DNA of 16,798 nt. Source: M3007 sp964392655. GTDB lineage: Bacteria; Bacteroidota; Bacteroidia; Chitinophagales; Saprospiraceae. The notes beneath the pieces were generated by a model. It was not told where the DNA came from and ran no database searches. It saw only the letters and a program-made list of their open reading frames with translations. Where the stretch lies: positions 1 to 16,798 of the forward strand of contig CAYMQY010000081.1 in NCBI GenBank assembly GCA_964392655.1, written 5' to 3'. Positions 5,653 through 12,506 of this stretch are shown one piece after another. Each line of letters opens with the position of its first letter. The first letter of the stretch is position 1. The position numbers and the translations under genes are program-made.

Positions 5653-7884
5653 TTAATTCATAATTTCAGTCAAACGGTTGTCAAAGGTGTGTTTCCACTC
5701 TGAAACTTTGCCCCAGTTTTCACCGTCAAGGACAATGTCGCCTCCGCCAACGGCGCCGATGCGTTCGAATGCCTGTTTTTGTTCGGTCAGAAAACGCTCG
5801 AAGGCTGCCGCTTGTTCTGTCCGCACGGAGACGATTACCCTGCTTTGCGCTTCACCAAACAGCCACGCATCCTTGCGAATACCCGGGTTGGTCGTTACGG
5901 AAAACCCGAGGCCGCCCGGCATGGCACTTTCCAGCAGCGTGACGAACAGGCCGCCGTCGGATACGTCGTGTACGGACTCGGCAAGTTGGTTTTTGATGAG
6001 TTGCCGGAGCACGTTTTGCAGGTGGTATTCTTCTTCCAGATCGAAATGCGGGCAGGGACTGTACTGCACTTGATGCACTTCGCGCAGGTATTCGCTGCTT
6101 CCGAGGTCGTTGCGGTGGGTGCCGATCAGGTAAATGACGTCGCCGGTATTTTTGAAATCGAGCGTCATCAGGTTTTCCCAGTCGTCAAGGATGCCCAGCA
6201 TGCCGATTGTGGGGGTAGGGTAAACCGGTATAACCTTGCCGTTTTCGGTGTACTGGTTGTAAAAACTGACGTTGCCGCCGGTCACCGGGGTTTCAAATTT
6301 CCGGCAGGCGTCGCCCATGCCGCGAATGGCTTCGGCAAACTGAAAGTACACCTCCGGGTTGTACGGATTGCCGAAGTTCAGGCAATTGGTGATGGCCACC
6401 GGTTCGCCCCCGGCGCACACGATGTTGCGGGCGGCCTCGCTCACGGCGATCATGGCGCCGAGATACGGGTCGGCATACACATAAGCCGAGTTGCAATCGG
6501 TAGTCATGGCCAGCGCTTTTCGGGTGCCTTTCACGTACACGGCCGCTGCGTCGGAGGGGCGGTTGGTTGTGAGCGTACCAGTGCGCACCATCGAGTCGTA
6601 CTGGTGGGTAATCCAGTTTTTGGAAGCAATATTTGGAGAAGCCCAAATCGTTTTGGCTGCCTGCTTCAGGTCGGTGGGTTCGGGGATTTTAGCGAGGTCG
6701 AACCGGGCTATTTCCTGAAAATATTCGGGCGTTTTTTGTTCCCGGACGTACACCGGGGCGCCACCGCCCAGTACGAGCGGGTCGGCTGGTGTTTCGGCTA
6801 CTTTTTCGCCATGCCAGTAGTATTCCAGTATTCCGCCTGCTATGGTTTCACCTATGCGCTCGCAAGGCAAGTCCCATTTGTCAAAAACTGCCTTGATCTC
6901 GGCTTCGCGGCCCGGCACACACACGATGAGCATACGCTCCTGACTTTCGGAGAGCAGGATTTCCCAGGCTTTCATGTTAGCCTGGCGCTGAGGTACCTTG
7001 TCGAGGTCAATACGCATGCCCACCCCCGATTTGGCACTCATTTCGGAAGTGGAGCAGGTGATGCCCGCTGCGCCCATGTCCTGCATGCCAACGATAGCGC
7101 CGGTTTTGATGGCTTCGAGGGAGGCTTCGAGCAGGAGTTTTTCCTGAAACGGGTCGCCTACCTGAACGGCTGGCAGGTCTTCGTGGCTGTCTTCGCTAAG
7201 ATCGGCGGAAGCAAAGGTGGCGCCGTGGATGCCGTCTTTGCCGGTGGCCGAACCGACGATAAATACCGGGTTGCCCGGTTCGCCGGCGGTTGCGCTGACT
7301 GTTTCGCCGGCGCGCACGATGCCTACGGACATAGCGTTCACAAGGATGTCGTGGTGGTAGCAGTCGTAAAAATACACCTCGCCGCCCACGGTCGGCACGC
7401 CGAAGCAGTTGCCGTAATCGCCGATCCCTTTGACCACTCCGGCGATCAGGCGCTTCATACGCGGCGTGTCGGGTTTGCCGAAGCGCAGGCTGTTGAGCGA
7501 TGCGATGGGGCGGGCGCCCATGGTGAAAATATCGCGGTGGATGCCCCCCACGCCGGTGGCCGCACCCTGGTACGGCTCGATGGCAGAGGGGTGGTTGTGG
7601 CTTTCGATTTTGAAGGCGCAGCCGAGTCCGTCGCCGATGTCCACCAGCCCTGCGTTTTCTTCTCCGGCGCCCACCAGCAGGCGTTTGCCGCTGCGAGGCA
7701 GGGTTTTGAGTTGCAGGATGGAGTTTTTGTATGAGCAGTGCTCACTCCACATGACTGAGTAAATGGACAGTTCGGTGAAGTTGGGCGTGCGTCCGAGGAT
7801 TTCCCGGATTTTTTCAAACTCGTCGGGGGTAAGGCCGAGGCTTTTGGCGGTTTCGACGGTGGGCAGCGGTTCCGCTGTAACCAT
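5653..7884 (-). CDS. purL: Phosphoribosylformylglycinamidine synthase subunit PurL
   Basis: Fourth step of purine synthesis: ATP-dependent conversion of FGAR to FGAM using ammonia from a glutaminase partner. The 743 residues match the small PurL form, which lacks both the glutaminase domain and the N-terminal PurS-like domain, so separate purS and purQ genes are expected elsewhere. Key blocks are WSEHCSYKNS (catalytic His49), SHNHPSAIEPYQGAATGVGG (95-114), GSATGKDGIHGATFAS, TDCNSAYVYADPYLGAM, FETPVTGGNVSFYN and SVHDVSDGGLFVTLLESAM. Both ATP-grasp-unrelated AIRS-type halves are complete. A well-formed -7 box 39 bp upstream suggests its own promoter. Its neighbours are not purine genes. Confidence 0.98.
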   Translation of the reverse strand: MVTAEPLPTVETAKSLGLTPDEFEKIREILGRTPNFTELSIYSVMWSEHCSYKNSILQLKTLPRSGKRLLVGAGEENAGLVDIGDGLGCAFKIESHNHPSAIEPYQGAATGVGGIHRDIFTMGARPIASLNSLRFGKPDTPRMKRLIAGVVKGIGDYGNCFGVPTVGGEVYFYDCYHHDILVNAMSVGIVRAGETVSATAGEPGNPVFIVGSATGKDGIHGATFASADLSEDSHEDLPAVQVGDPFQEKLLLEASLEAIKTGAIVGMQDMGAAGITCSTSEMSAKSGVGMRIDLDKVPQRQANMKAWEILLSESQERMLIVCVPGREAEIKAVFDKWDLPCERIGETIAGGILEYYWHGEKVAETPADPLVLGGGAPVYVREQKTPEYFQEIARFDLAKIPEPTDLKQAAKTIWASPNIASKNWITHQYDSMVRTGTLTTNRPSDAAAVYVKGTRKALAMTTDCNSAYVYADPYLGAMIAVSEAARNIVCAGGEPVAITNCLNFGNPYNPEVYFQFAEAIRGMGDACRKFETPVTGGNVSFYNQYTENGKVIPVYPTPTIGMLGILDDWENLMTLDFKNTGDVIYLIGTHRNDLGSSEYLREVHQVQYSPCPHFDLEEEYHLQNVLRQLIKNQLAESVHDVSDGGLFVTLLESAMPGGLGFSVTTNPGIRKDAWLFGEAQSRVIVSVRTEQAAAFERFLTEQKQAFERIGAVGGGDIVLDGENWGKVSEWKHTFDNRLTEIMN

Positions 7885-7922
7885 GAGTTGCAGTGTGTTG
7901 AGTGGGTGAGAATTCAGGCCGG

Positions 7923-7930
7923 CAAAGGTA
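7923..7930 (-). promoter_or_regulatory. Candidate -7 promoter box for purL
   Basis: The minus strand reads TACCTTTGCC, a full match to the Bacteroidota TAnnTTTG -7 element, about 39 bp before the purL start codon. A TTTG, overlapping the stop codon of the upstream DUF4403 gene, lies 15 bp further upstream; this is shorter than the usual 17-23 bp gap to the -33 box. The predicted leader is about 30 nt. Confidence 0.5.
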
Positions 7931-7944
7931 GAGAAAAATTATGC

Positions 7945-9321
7945 TCAAAGCCCTTTCACGTCCACGTTGACCTTGCCTTTGGAAAACAATTCTACCCGGA
8001 TGCCGGTTGGCGTCACGCGGGTTTTGTCTACCGTCAGGCTGTCGAGGTTGCCGGTTAGCACCACACCGGGCTGAATTTCGTAGTGCCGCAGGGTTTCCTG
8101 CACAGAAGAGCGCAGCTCGGAGATGTTTTGTTCCAGGGGGAAGTTCATGGACTCGGCCATGCGTTTTTTGATGGTGCCGGAAAACAACCAGGCGGCGGTT
8201 TTGTGCAAAAAATTGCGGGTTTCGAGGTGAAAGTCAAGGTCGGCAATTTCGATGCGGTTTTTTGTCGGATTCATCACAGGTTTGCCGATGAAAAAAACAT
8301 TGCCGTTGAATGAGCCGGAGAGTTTGGCATTGGCCACTACGCGGTCGTTGTTGCCCCAGAGTTTGAGGTCATCCACAGTGACTTTTTTGTTTCCCGACTC
8401 AAAAACCTGCCCGATCATGCTCGCCCGGGCCAGTCGTTCGGCTTCCGCGAAAGGAACATCGGTGGCGATGCGCATTTGAAATTCGTCGGGGGCGTCGTCA
8501 AGTTTGCGCAGGTTGGGCAAACTGGAGTTTTGGCGGAAAGCGGGTTTTTCGCCGAAGGTTACGTCGTTGTGGCAATCCACGGAAATTTTTGCCCGCAGGT
8601 TGTTGCCGTCGGCTACGAGGGGGGTGATGCCTATGGCGACAGGTGTGGTTTTGATCCACATGTTGTACTGTTCGTTCAGTCGCACAGGGTTTTGCAGCGA
8701 CGTCCAGGCGCTTTGCACGAATGGTTTCAGGCTGAACTGCTGGCTCACGATGCGGTCGAGTGTCTGGCTGAGTGTGGTTTTGCTGCGGTTGAGCATCAAG
8801 TTGGCGAGCGACTCGATGTTGAGGTTGCCGAGGCCGGTTTTCAGCACGGGTTTGGACAACCATTCGTGGTATTCCACAGAGGTCTGGGTGCTAAGCGACC
8901 AGTCCGGGTTGATGCCATAGGTGGTTTTCAGGTTTAGGGCCAGATCTCCCTCTACTTCGGCGACGCCGATAATCAGTTTTTGTTTGGCCAGAATTTTCAG
9001 TGGCACGCGGTATTTGATGGCGTTTCCGGCGAGGAACATGGTGATGTCCTGCGCTTTAGTGAGCCGGAGCATGAGGTCGTCGTTGCCGTTGTCGGTGAAG
9101 GATTTATCATCGTACAAAACGCCTTGCAGCCGGGCATTCAGGCTTTTTACCAGGTCTTCCACGGCGATGTTCACCGGAATGGTCAGCGCCGAAACCAAGG
9201 GTTCTTCCACGTAGGTGTTGTATTGCTCGCCCGGGTTTGGGGCGCTGGTGTATTGGGAAGATTTGCAGGACAAAAGCAGGAGCAGGGCGGTAAAGACGGG
9301 CAGGGTACGCACGTTTTTCAT
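7945..9321 (-). CDS. DUF4403 family lipoprotein
   Basis: Predicted lipoprotein of 458 residues with the signal MKNVRTLPVFTALLLLLSC (lipidation at Cys19). The mature part fits DUF4403, a family of large envelope proteins common in Bacteroidota. Visible blocks are the entry strand VSALTIPVNIAVEDLVKSLN (~43-62), a repeated beta-rich pattern in which hydrophobic and charged residues alternate, GNAIKYRVPLKILAKQKL (~99-116), the turn TTPVAIGITPL (~225-235), and a closing segment LTGNLDSLTVDKTRVTPTGI (~424-443). Long amphipathic strands of this kind resemble lipid-binding tubular folds, but no function is established from the sequence. It follows the ABC permease gene after 31 bp, so the two may act together in the envelope; a -7 box in that gap suggests it can also be transcribed alone. 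Confidence 0.85.
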   Translation of the reverse strand: MKNVRTLPVFTALLLLLSCKSSQYTSAPNPGEQYNTYVEEPLVSALTIPVNIAVEDLVKSLNARLQGVLYDDKSFTDNGNDDLMLRLTKAQDITMFLAGNAIKYRVPLKILAKQKLIIGVAEVEGDLALNLKTTYGINPDWSLSTQTSVEYHEWLSKPVLKTGLGNLNIESLANLMLNRSKTTLSQTLDRIVSQQFSLKPFVQSAWTSLQNPVRLNEQYNMWIKTTPVAIGITPLVADGNNLRAKISVDCHNDVTFGEKPAFRQNSSLPNLRKLDDAPDEFQMRIATDVPFAEAERLARASMIGQVFESGNKKVTVDDLKLWGNNDRVVANAKLSGSFNGNVFFIGKPVMNPTKNRIEIADLDFHLETRNFLHKTAAWLFSGTIKKRMAESMNFPLEQNISELRSSVQETLRHYEIQPGVVLTGNLDSLTVDKTRVTPTGIRVELFSKGKVNVDVKGL

Positions 9322-9340
9322 TGAATGATTTGTTTTGAGG

Positions 9341-9348
9341 CAAAAATA
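9341..9348 (-). promoter_or_regulatory. Candidate -7 promoter box for the DUF4403 gene
   Basis: The minus strand reads TATTTTTGCC in the 31-bp gap between the ABC permease stop codon and the DUF4403 start codon, about 20 bp before the latter. No good -33 TTG is seen at the expected distance, where the end of the permease gene lies. Confidence 0.35.
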
Positions 9349-9352
9349 GGTC

Positions 9353-10618
9353 TTACTTCCGTATCGCTTCCACCGGATCCATACCGCTGGCTTGAATGGC
9401 GGGAATCAACCCGGACAAAATACCTACGACAATGGACGTAACTACTCCGATTATGGTGTTTCCGAGCGAGAGGTGGATGTCGAAGTCAATCAGTTTGGTG
9501 ATGAGTTCGGTGGCGCCCCAGATGAACAGCAGACCAAGCATTCCACCCACCACGCACAGTACTACGGCTTCGAACAGAATTTCGAGCAGGATAAACCAGC
9601 GTTTGGCGCCGAGTGCCATTTTGATACCTATAATATTGGTGCGCTCCTTTACGGACACGAACATGATATTGGCTACGGAAAACATGCCGACTACCAGCGC
9701 AAACAAGCCAATGACAAAGCCCGACAGGTTGATGACGCTGAACACACTGTCGAAAACATTGCTCAGGATGGTCAGGGTGTTGAGCGCGAAGTTGCTTTCT
9801 TCGCGGGGTTTCAGGTGGCGTGCGGTGCGCACAATTCCGGTTATTTCGTCCTTGACCACATCAAGGTCTACGCCCGGTTTGGCGCGTACGCCGATGGTGG
9901 ATTTGCCCACCCACATGTTGCCGTCGCGAATGCGGAAGCCACGGCGCGCGAGGGTGTGGGTTACGAGAACGGCATTGTCGAAATCCATGATCTTGAGCAG
10001 GCTTTTGCCCGAGGGTACGATCACGCCCACAACACGCAATTTGCGACCGCCGACTTTGACATACTTATCGAGTGCTTCAATACCTTCAGGAAAGAGGCCT
10101 TCGGCAATTTTGGCTCCGATGATACAGACGTCGCTGCCGTTGTAAAATTCGGTGGGAGAAAAATAGCGTCCGTCTTCCTGAAATTCGAGCCGGAAGATAT
10201 CCGAGCAGTCTTCGGTCATGCTCAGGAAGGGAACAAACTCCATGCTGTACGATTGCCACTTGAGGGTTTTGCTGCCCAAAAACGACCAGTATCCCACCTG
10301 TGAAGCGCTTTTGAGGCGACTCCGCAGCGCCTCGTACTCGCGAAAACTTTGATTGGGGCGGCGCATCCACTTCCAGAAATTCTGGCCGGGGTCTTCCGAC
10401 CAGGAAAACTTGTCGAGGTAGATGACGTCGTTGCCGAGTTTGGACAAACTGCCGCGAATGTTGTCTTCCAGCGAATTGACCGCGCTTTTTACTCCAATAA
10501 TGCAAAATATCCCGATGGTGATGCCAAGGAGCGAGAGAAAGGAGCGAAGTTTATTGGCAATGAGTTGTTGCCAGGCCTGTGCGGCGCCTTCGGATAGGAT
10601 GCGGAGAATTTGGCGCAT
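9353..10618 (-). CDS. ABC transporter permease, FtsX/MacB type
   Basis: Inner-membrane subunit of a type VII-like (MacB/LolCE) ABC system, 421 residues. One N-terminal membrane segment (~24-46, LRSFLSLLGITIGIFCIIGV) is followed by a large periplasmic MacB-core-type domain (~47-290). Three membrane segments then follow (~296-322, ~342-370, ~385-408), which is the FtsX domain. The cytoplasmic loop KERTNIIGIKMALGAKR (324-340) and the ending GLIPAIQASGMDPVEAIRK are standard for the family. Such permeases work as mechanotransmitters for lipoproteins, peptides or toxins, driven by a separate ATPase. No ATPase gene is present in this window, so the partner must be elsewhere. The upstream gap holds a 9-bp repeat array that reaches to 5 bp before the start codon. 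The neighbouring DUF4403 lipoprotein is a possible partner by proximity only. Confidence 0.92.
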   Translation of the reverse strand: MRQILRILSEGAAQAWQQLIANKLRSFLSLLGITIGIFCIIGVKSAVNSLEDNIRGSLSKLGNDVIYLDKFSWSEDPGQNFWKWMRRPNQSFREYEALRSRLKSASQVGYWSFLGSKTLKWQSYSMEFVPFLSMTEDCSDIFRLEFQEDGRYFSPTEFYNGSDVCIIGAKIAEGLFPEGIEALDKYVKVGGRKLRVVGVIVPSGKSLLKIMDFDNAVLVTHTLARRGFRIRDGNMWVGKSTIGVRAKPGVDLDVVKDEITGIVRTARHLKPREESNFALNTLTILSNVFDSVFSVINLSGFVIGLFALVVGMFSVANIMFVSVKERTNIIGIKMALGAKRWFILLEILFEAVVLCVVGGMLGLLFIWGATELITKLIDFDIHLSLGNTIIGVVTSIVVGILSGLIPAIQASGMDPVEAIRK

Positions 10619-10622
10619 GTGC

Positions 10623-10667
10623 GGTGCAATTGGTCCAATTGATTCGGTTGACTCGATTGATTCGATT
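10623..10667. repeat. Degenerate 9-bp tandem repeat before the ABC permease gene
   Basis: Five consecutive 9-mers share the pattern GRTYCRRTT: 10623-10631 GGTGCAATT, 10632-10640 GGTCCAATT, 10641-10649 GATTCGGTT, 10650-10658 GACTCGATT, 10659-10667 GATTCGATT. On the minus strand the array ends 4 nt before the permease ATG, so it occupies the place of a ribosome binding site and leader. If translated it gives the patterns NRINRV or LIRLTR, but no gene structure supports coding. Confidence 0.75.
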
Positions 10668-10703
10668 GGGGTACTGTAAAACCGTTGCGAAAGTCGGCGT
10701 TGA

Positions 10704-10721
10704 GCCGGTATTTAAACCGGC
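10704..10721 (-). terminator. Candidate hairpin downstream of the GH3 gene
   Basis: GCCGGT and ACCGGC form a 6-bp GC-rich stem with a 6-nt AT loop, 28 nt after the GH3 stop codon. There is no T-run after it on the minus strand, so factor-independent termination is doubtful. It may be an operator-like palindrome instead. Confidence 0.3.
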
Positions 10722-10749
10722 GTTTCGATTAAGTGCCGCTTTGGCTCTA

Positions 10750-12315
10750 TCAAAAATGACCAACAGTGTGCAAATAGGATTCCCAACTTTGCTGCGCCTC
10801 GCCTTTCAGCACGCGTGGAATCTTGGCTTGCCCGTTCAGTTTCCCCTTTTCTTCGAGCCAGCGGTAGAACACACCGTGGGGCAGCAAGGTGACCCGCACA
10901 TCGCGCAGGGCATAGCGGCGTTCCACCGCATAGTCGTCATTTATTTTTTTCAAATGCTCGTCCAGAGCAGTAGAAAATGAACGGGCATCAACGGCGGCAG
11001 GATTGTCGGTACTTATGTACCAGTGGTGTGCCCAATGGCTACCATCCTGCACAGCGGACACGGAGAACTCTTTCACACCGGCGCCAAGTGCGAGGTCGGC
11101 CTGCCGGATGGCGGTGTTCATATTGTCTACAGACAAATGCTCGCCTACCACGCTGAGGTAGTGTTTGACACGCCCGGTTACTTTGAAAAGGAGGCGTTTT
11201 GGGTCGGCAAATTCGATGGTATCTCCCAGTAGGTACCGCCAGGCGCCGGCATCGGTACTCAGCAGGATGGCGTAGTGTTTACCGCGTTCCACTTCGCCGA
11301 TGGTCAGCGTGCGGGCCTCGGGGCGCGGGTTGCCGTTTTCGTCAAAATTGGCTTCGTCGAACGGGATAAACTCAAAAAATATACCTGCGTCTATGGCCAA
11401 CCGCATGAGGCGGGAATCCGGCCCCGGCTGGTAACCCATGAAGCCCTCGGAAGCCATGTAGCTGTCCACGTACTGCACGGGTTTGCCCAGCAGTTGTTCG
11501 AACGTTTGCCGGTACGGCTCGAAAAAGATTCCGCCGTGGCACAGGAGCGAGAAGTTTGGCCAGATTTCGTGGATGTTTTTTAGCCCGTGGCGCTCTATGA
11601 TGCGTTCGAAAATCATCTGCACCCAGGCGACGTTGCCCACGATAAAGCCGATGTCCCATTTGGGCGCCTCCTCGGCGATGCGCTCGATGCGGTCGCTCCA
11701 CTCGGGCAAATCGGTGATTTCCCGGCCCGGACGGTAATATTTTTTCAGCCAGAATGGTCGGTTGAGGCCGATGATGCCCGACAAATCGCCTACCCAATGA
11801 TGCCCTTCCGGACTGAGCGTGGTGCAGCTCCCCACCATGAGCATCTGTTTGGTGAATACATCGGCAGGAAGGCGGAAGTGTGCCATGTCGCAAAATAACC
11901 GGCGGGTTACCTTGCGCATCGAACGGATGATATCGGGCGTGACCGGGATGTATTTTGATGCGGCGTTGGAGGTGCCGCTGCTCAGTGCAAACCAGGGGAC
12001 TCGCCCCGGCCAGCACACGTCCGCTTCATCGGCGCGAGCGCGGTGCCACCACTCGTTGTAAATTTTGTCGTAATCATGAATTGGAACGCGTTCCCGGAAT
12101 GCATCCACGGGAGATTGCCGAGACAGAATTTGTCGGAAACTGTAGGTCTGGCCAAAAGCAGTGTCGCTCGCTTTGCTGAGCAACCGGATGAGGGTTTTTC
12201 GCTGTTTTGAAACCGGCGATCTCCAGGCCAGTCGCGGAGTGGCCCCCAAACGAATGCCGGTTTTGATGACGTGCCCCAGTAGATACATAAATCGGTAGCG
12301 GGTTGGTTGAAACAT
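10750..12315 (-). CDS. GH3 family protein (acyl-acid-amido synthetase-like, adenylating enzyme)
   Basis: Soluble enzyme of 521 residues in the GH3 family of the acyl-adenylating (ANL) superfamily. Plant members join amino acids to jasmonate or auxin through an acyl-AMP intermediate; the bacterial substrates are largely unknown. The nucleotide motif SSGTSNAASKYIPVT lies at 112-126 with K121. YMASEGF (286-292) matches the YxxSE motif 2, and WRYLLGDTIEF (359-369) matches the YxxGD motif 3. VTGRVKHYLSVVGEHLS (379-395) is the hinge, leading to the small C-terminal domain. It lacks a signal peptide. A candidate promoter lies 35 bp upstream, and the gap of 131 bp to the permease gene makes cotranscription with it uncertain. 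Family is secure; substrate and product are unknown. Confidence 0.92.
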   Translation of the reverse strand: MFQPTRYRFMYLLGHVIKTGIRLGATPRLAWRSPVSKQRKTLIRLLSKASDTAFGQTYSFRQILSRQSPVDAFRERVPIHDYDKIYNEWWHRARADEADVCWPGRVPWFALSSGTSNAASKYIPVTPDIIRSMRKVTRRLFCDMAHFRLPADVFTKQMLMVGSCTTLSPEGHHWVGDLSGIIGLNRPFWLKKYYRPGREITDLPEWSDRIERIAEEAPKWDIGFIVGNVAWVQMIFERIIERHGLKNIHEIWPNFSLLCHGGIFFEPYRQTFEQLLGKPVQYVDSYMASEGFMGYQPGPDSRLMRLAIDAGIFFEFIPFDEANFDENGNPRPEARTLTIGEVERGKHYAILLSTDAGAWRYLLGDTIEFADPKRLLFKVTGRVKHYLSVVGEHLSVDNMNTAIRQADLALGAGVKEFSVSAVQDGSHWAHHWYISTDNPAAVDARSFSTALDEHLKKINDDYAVERRYALRDVRVTLLPHGVFYRWLEEKGKLNGQAKIPRVLKGEAQQSWESYLHTVGHF

Positions 12316-12349
12316 TCGGGGCCGGGATTTCAGCCCTGAAGAACGCCGG

Positions 12350-12357
12350 CAAAAATA
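12350..12357 (-). promoter_or_regulatory. Candidate -7 promoter box for the GH3 gene
   Basis: The minus strand reads TATTTTTGCCGG, matching TAnnTTTG, 35 bp before the GH3 start codon. No clear -33 TTG lies 17-23 bp upstream. The site is in the 191-bp gap between the GH3 gene and the large T9SS gene; that gap otherwise holds only the terminator at 12446-12477. Confidence 0.4.
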
Positions 12358-12445
12358 ACGCGCAAATCCAATCCCTGTTACTAACGATTAAATCGGATGT
12401 GCTGTCTTGTCAGGATGTATCGGTGTTTTTTTCAACCAAAATTGA

Positions 12446-12477
12446 AGAGAGGCGGTGACCGCAGTCATCGCCTCTCT
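12446..12477 (-). terminator. Strong hairpin terminator after the large T9SS protein gene
   Basis: Two arms (12446-12458 and 12465-12477) form a 13-bp stem rich in G-C pairs (core GAGAGGCG/CGCCTCTC) with one G-T wobble and a 6-nt loop CCGCAG. On the minus strand, downstream of the T9SS gene whose stop is at 12507, it is followed by TCAATTTTGG. On the plus strand it is followed by CGTATTTTTC, so it could act in both directions. It is the best terminator in the window. Confidence 0.75.
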
Positions 12478-12506
12478 CGTATTTTTCGGGAAAAGTCATA
12501 ACGTGT

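Noticed and set aside
5779..7734. A 651-codon open frame on the plus strand, opposite purL.
   Set aside because: It lies wholly antisense to a fully supported purL gene, its protein shows no domain pattern, and long antisense frames are common in this GC range.
9392..10303. A 303-codon plus-strand open frame opposite the ABC permease, and similar long frames at 2542-3210, 13455-14402 and 10086-10505.
   Set aside because: All are shadows of supported genes with biased composition and no recognisable start region or domain.
10579..10763. A small coding region with the repeated patterns NRINRV or LIRLTR.
   Set aside because: The pattern is produced by the 9-bp DNA repeat in any frame; there is no conserved protein feature and it overlaps the permease start region.
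2569..12315. The whole minus-strand block as one functional operon or new system.
   Set aside because: Gaps of 60-131 bp, several candidate promoters and mixed housekeeping functions argue for independent units placed side by side.
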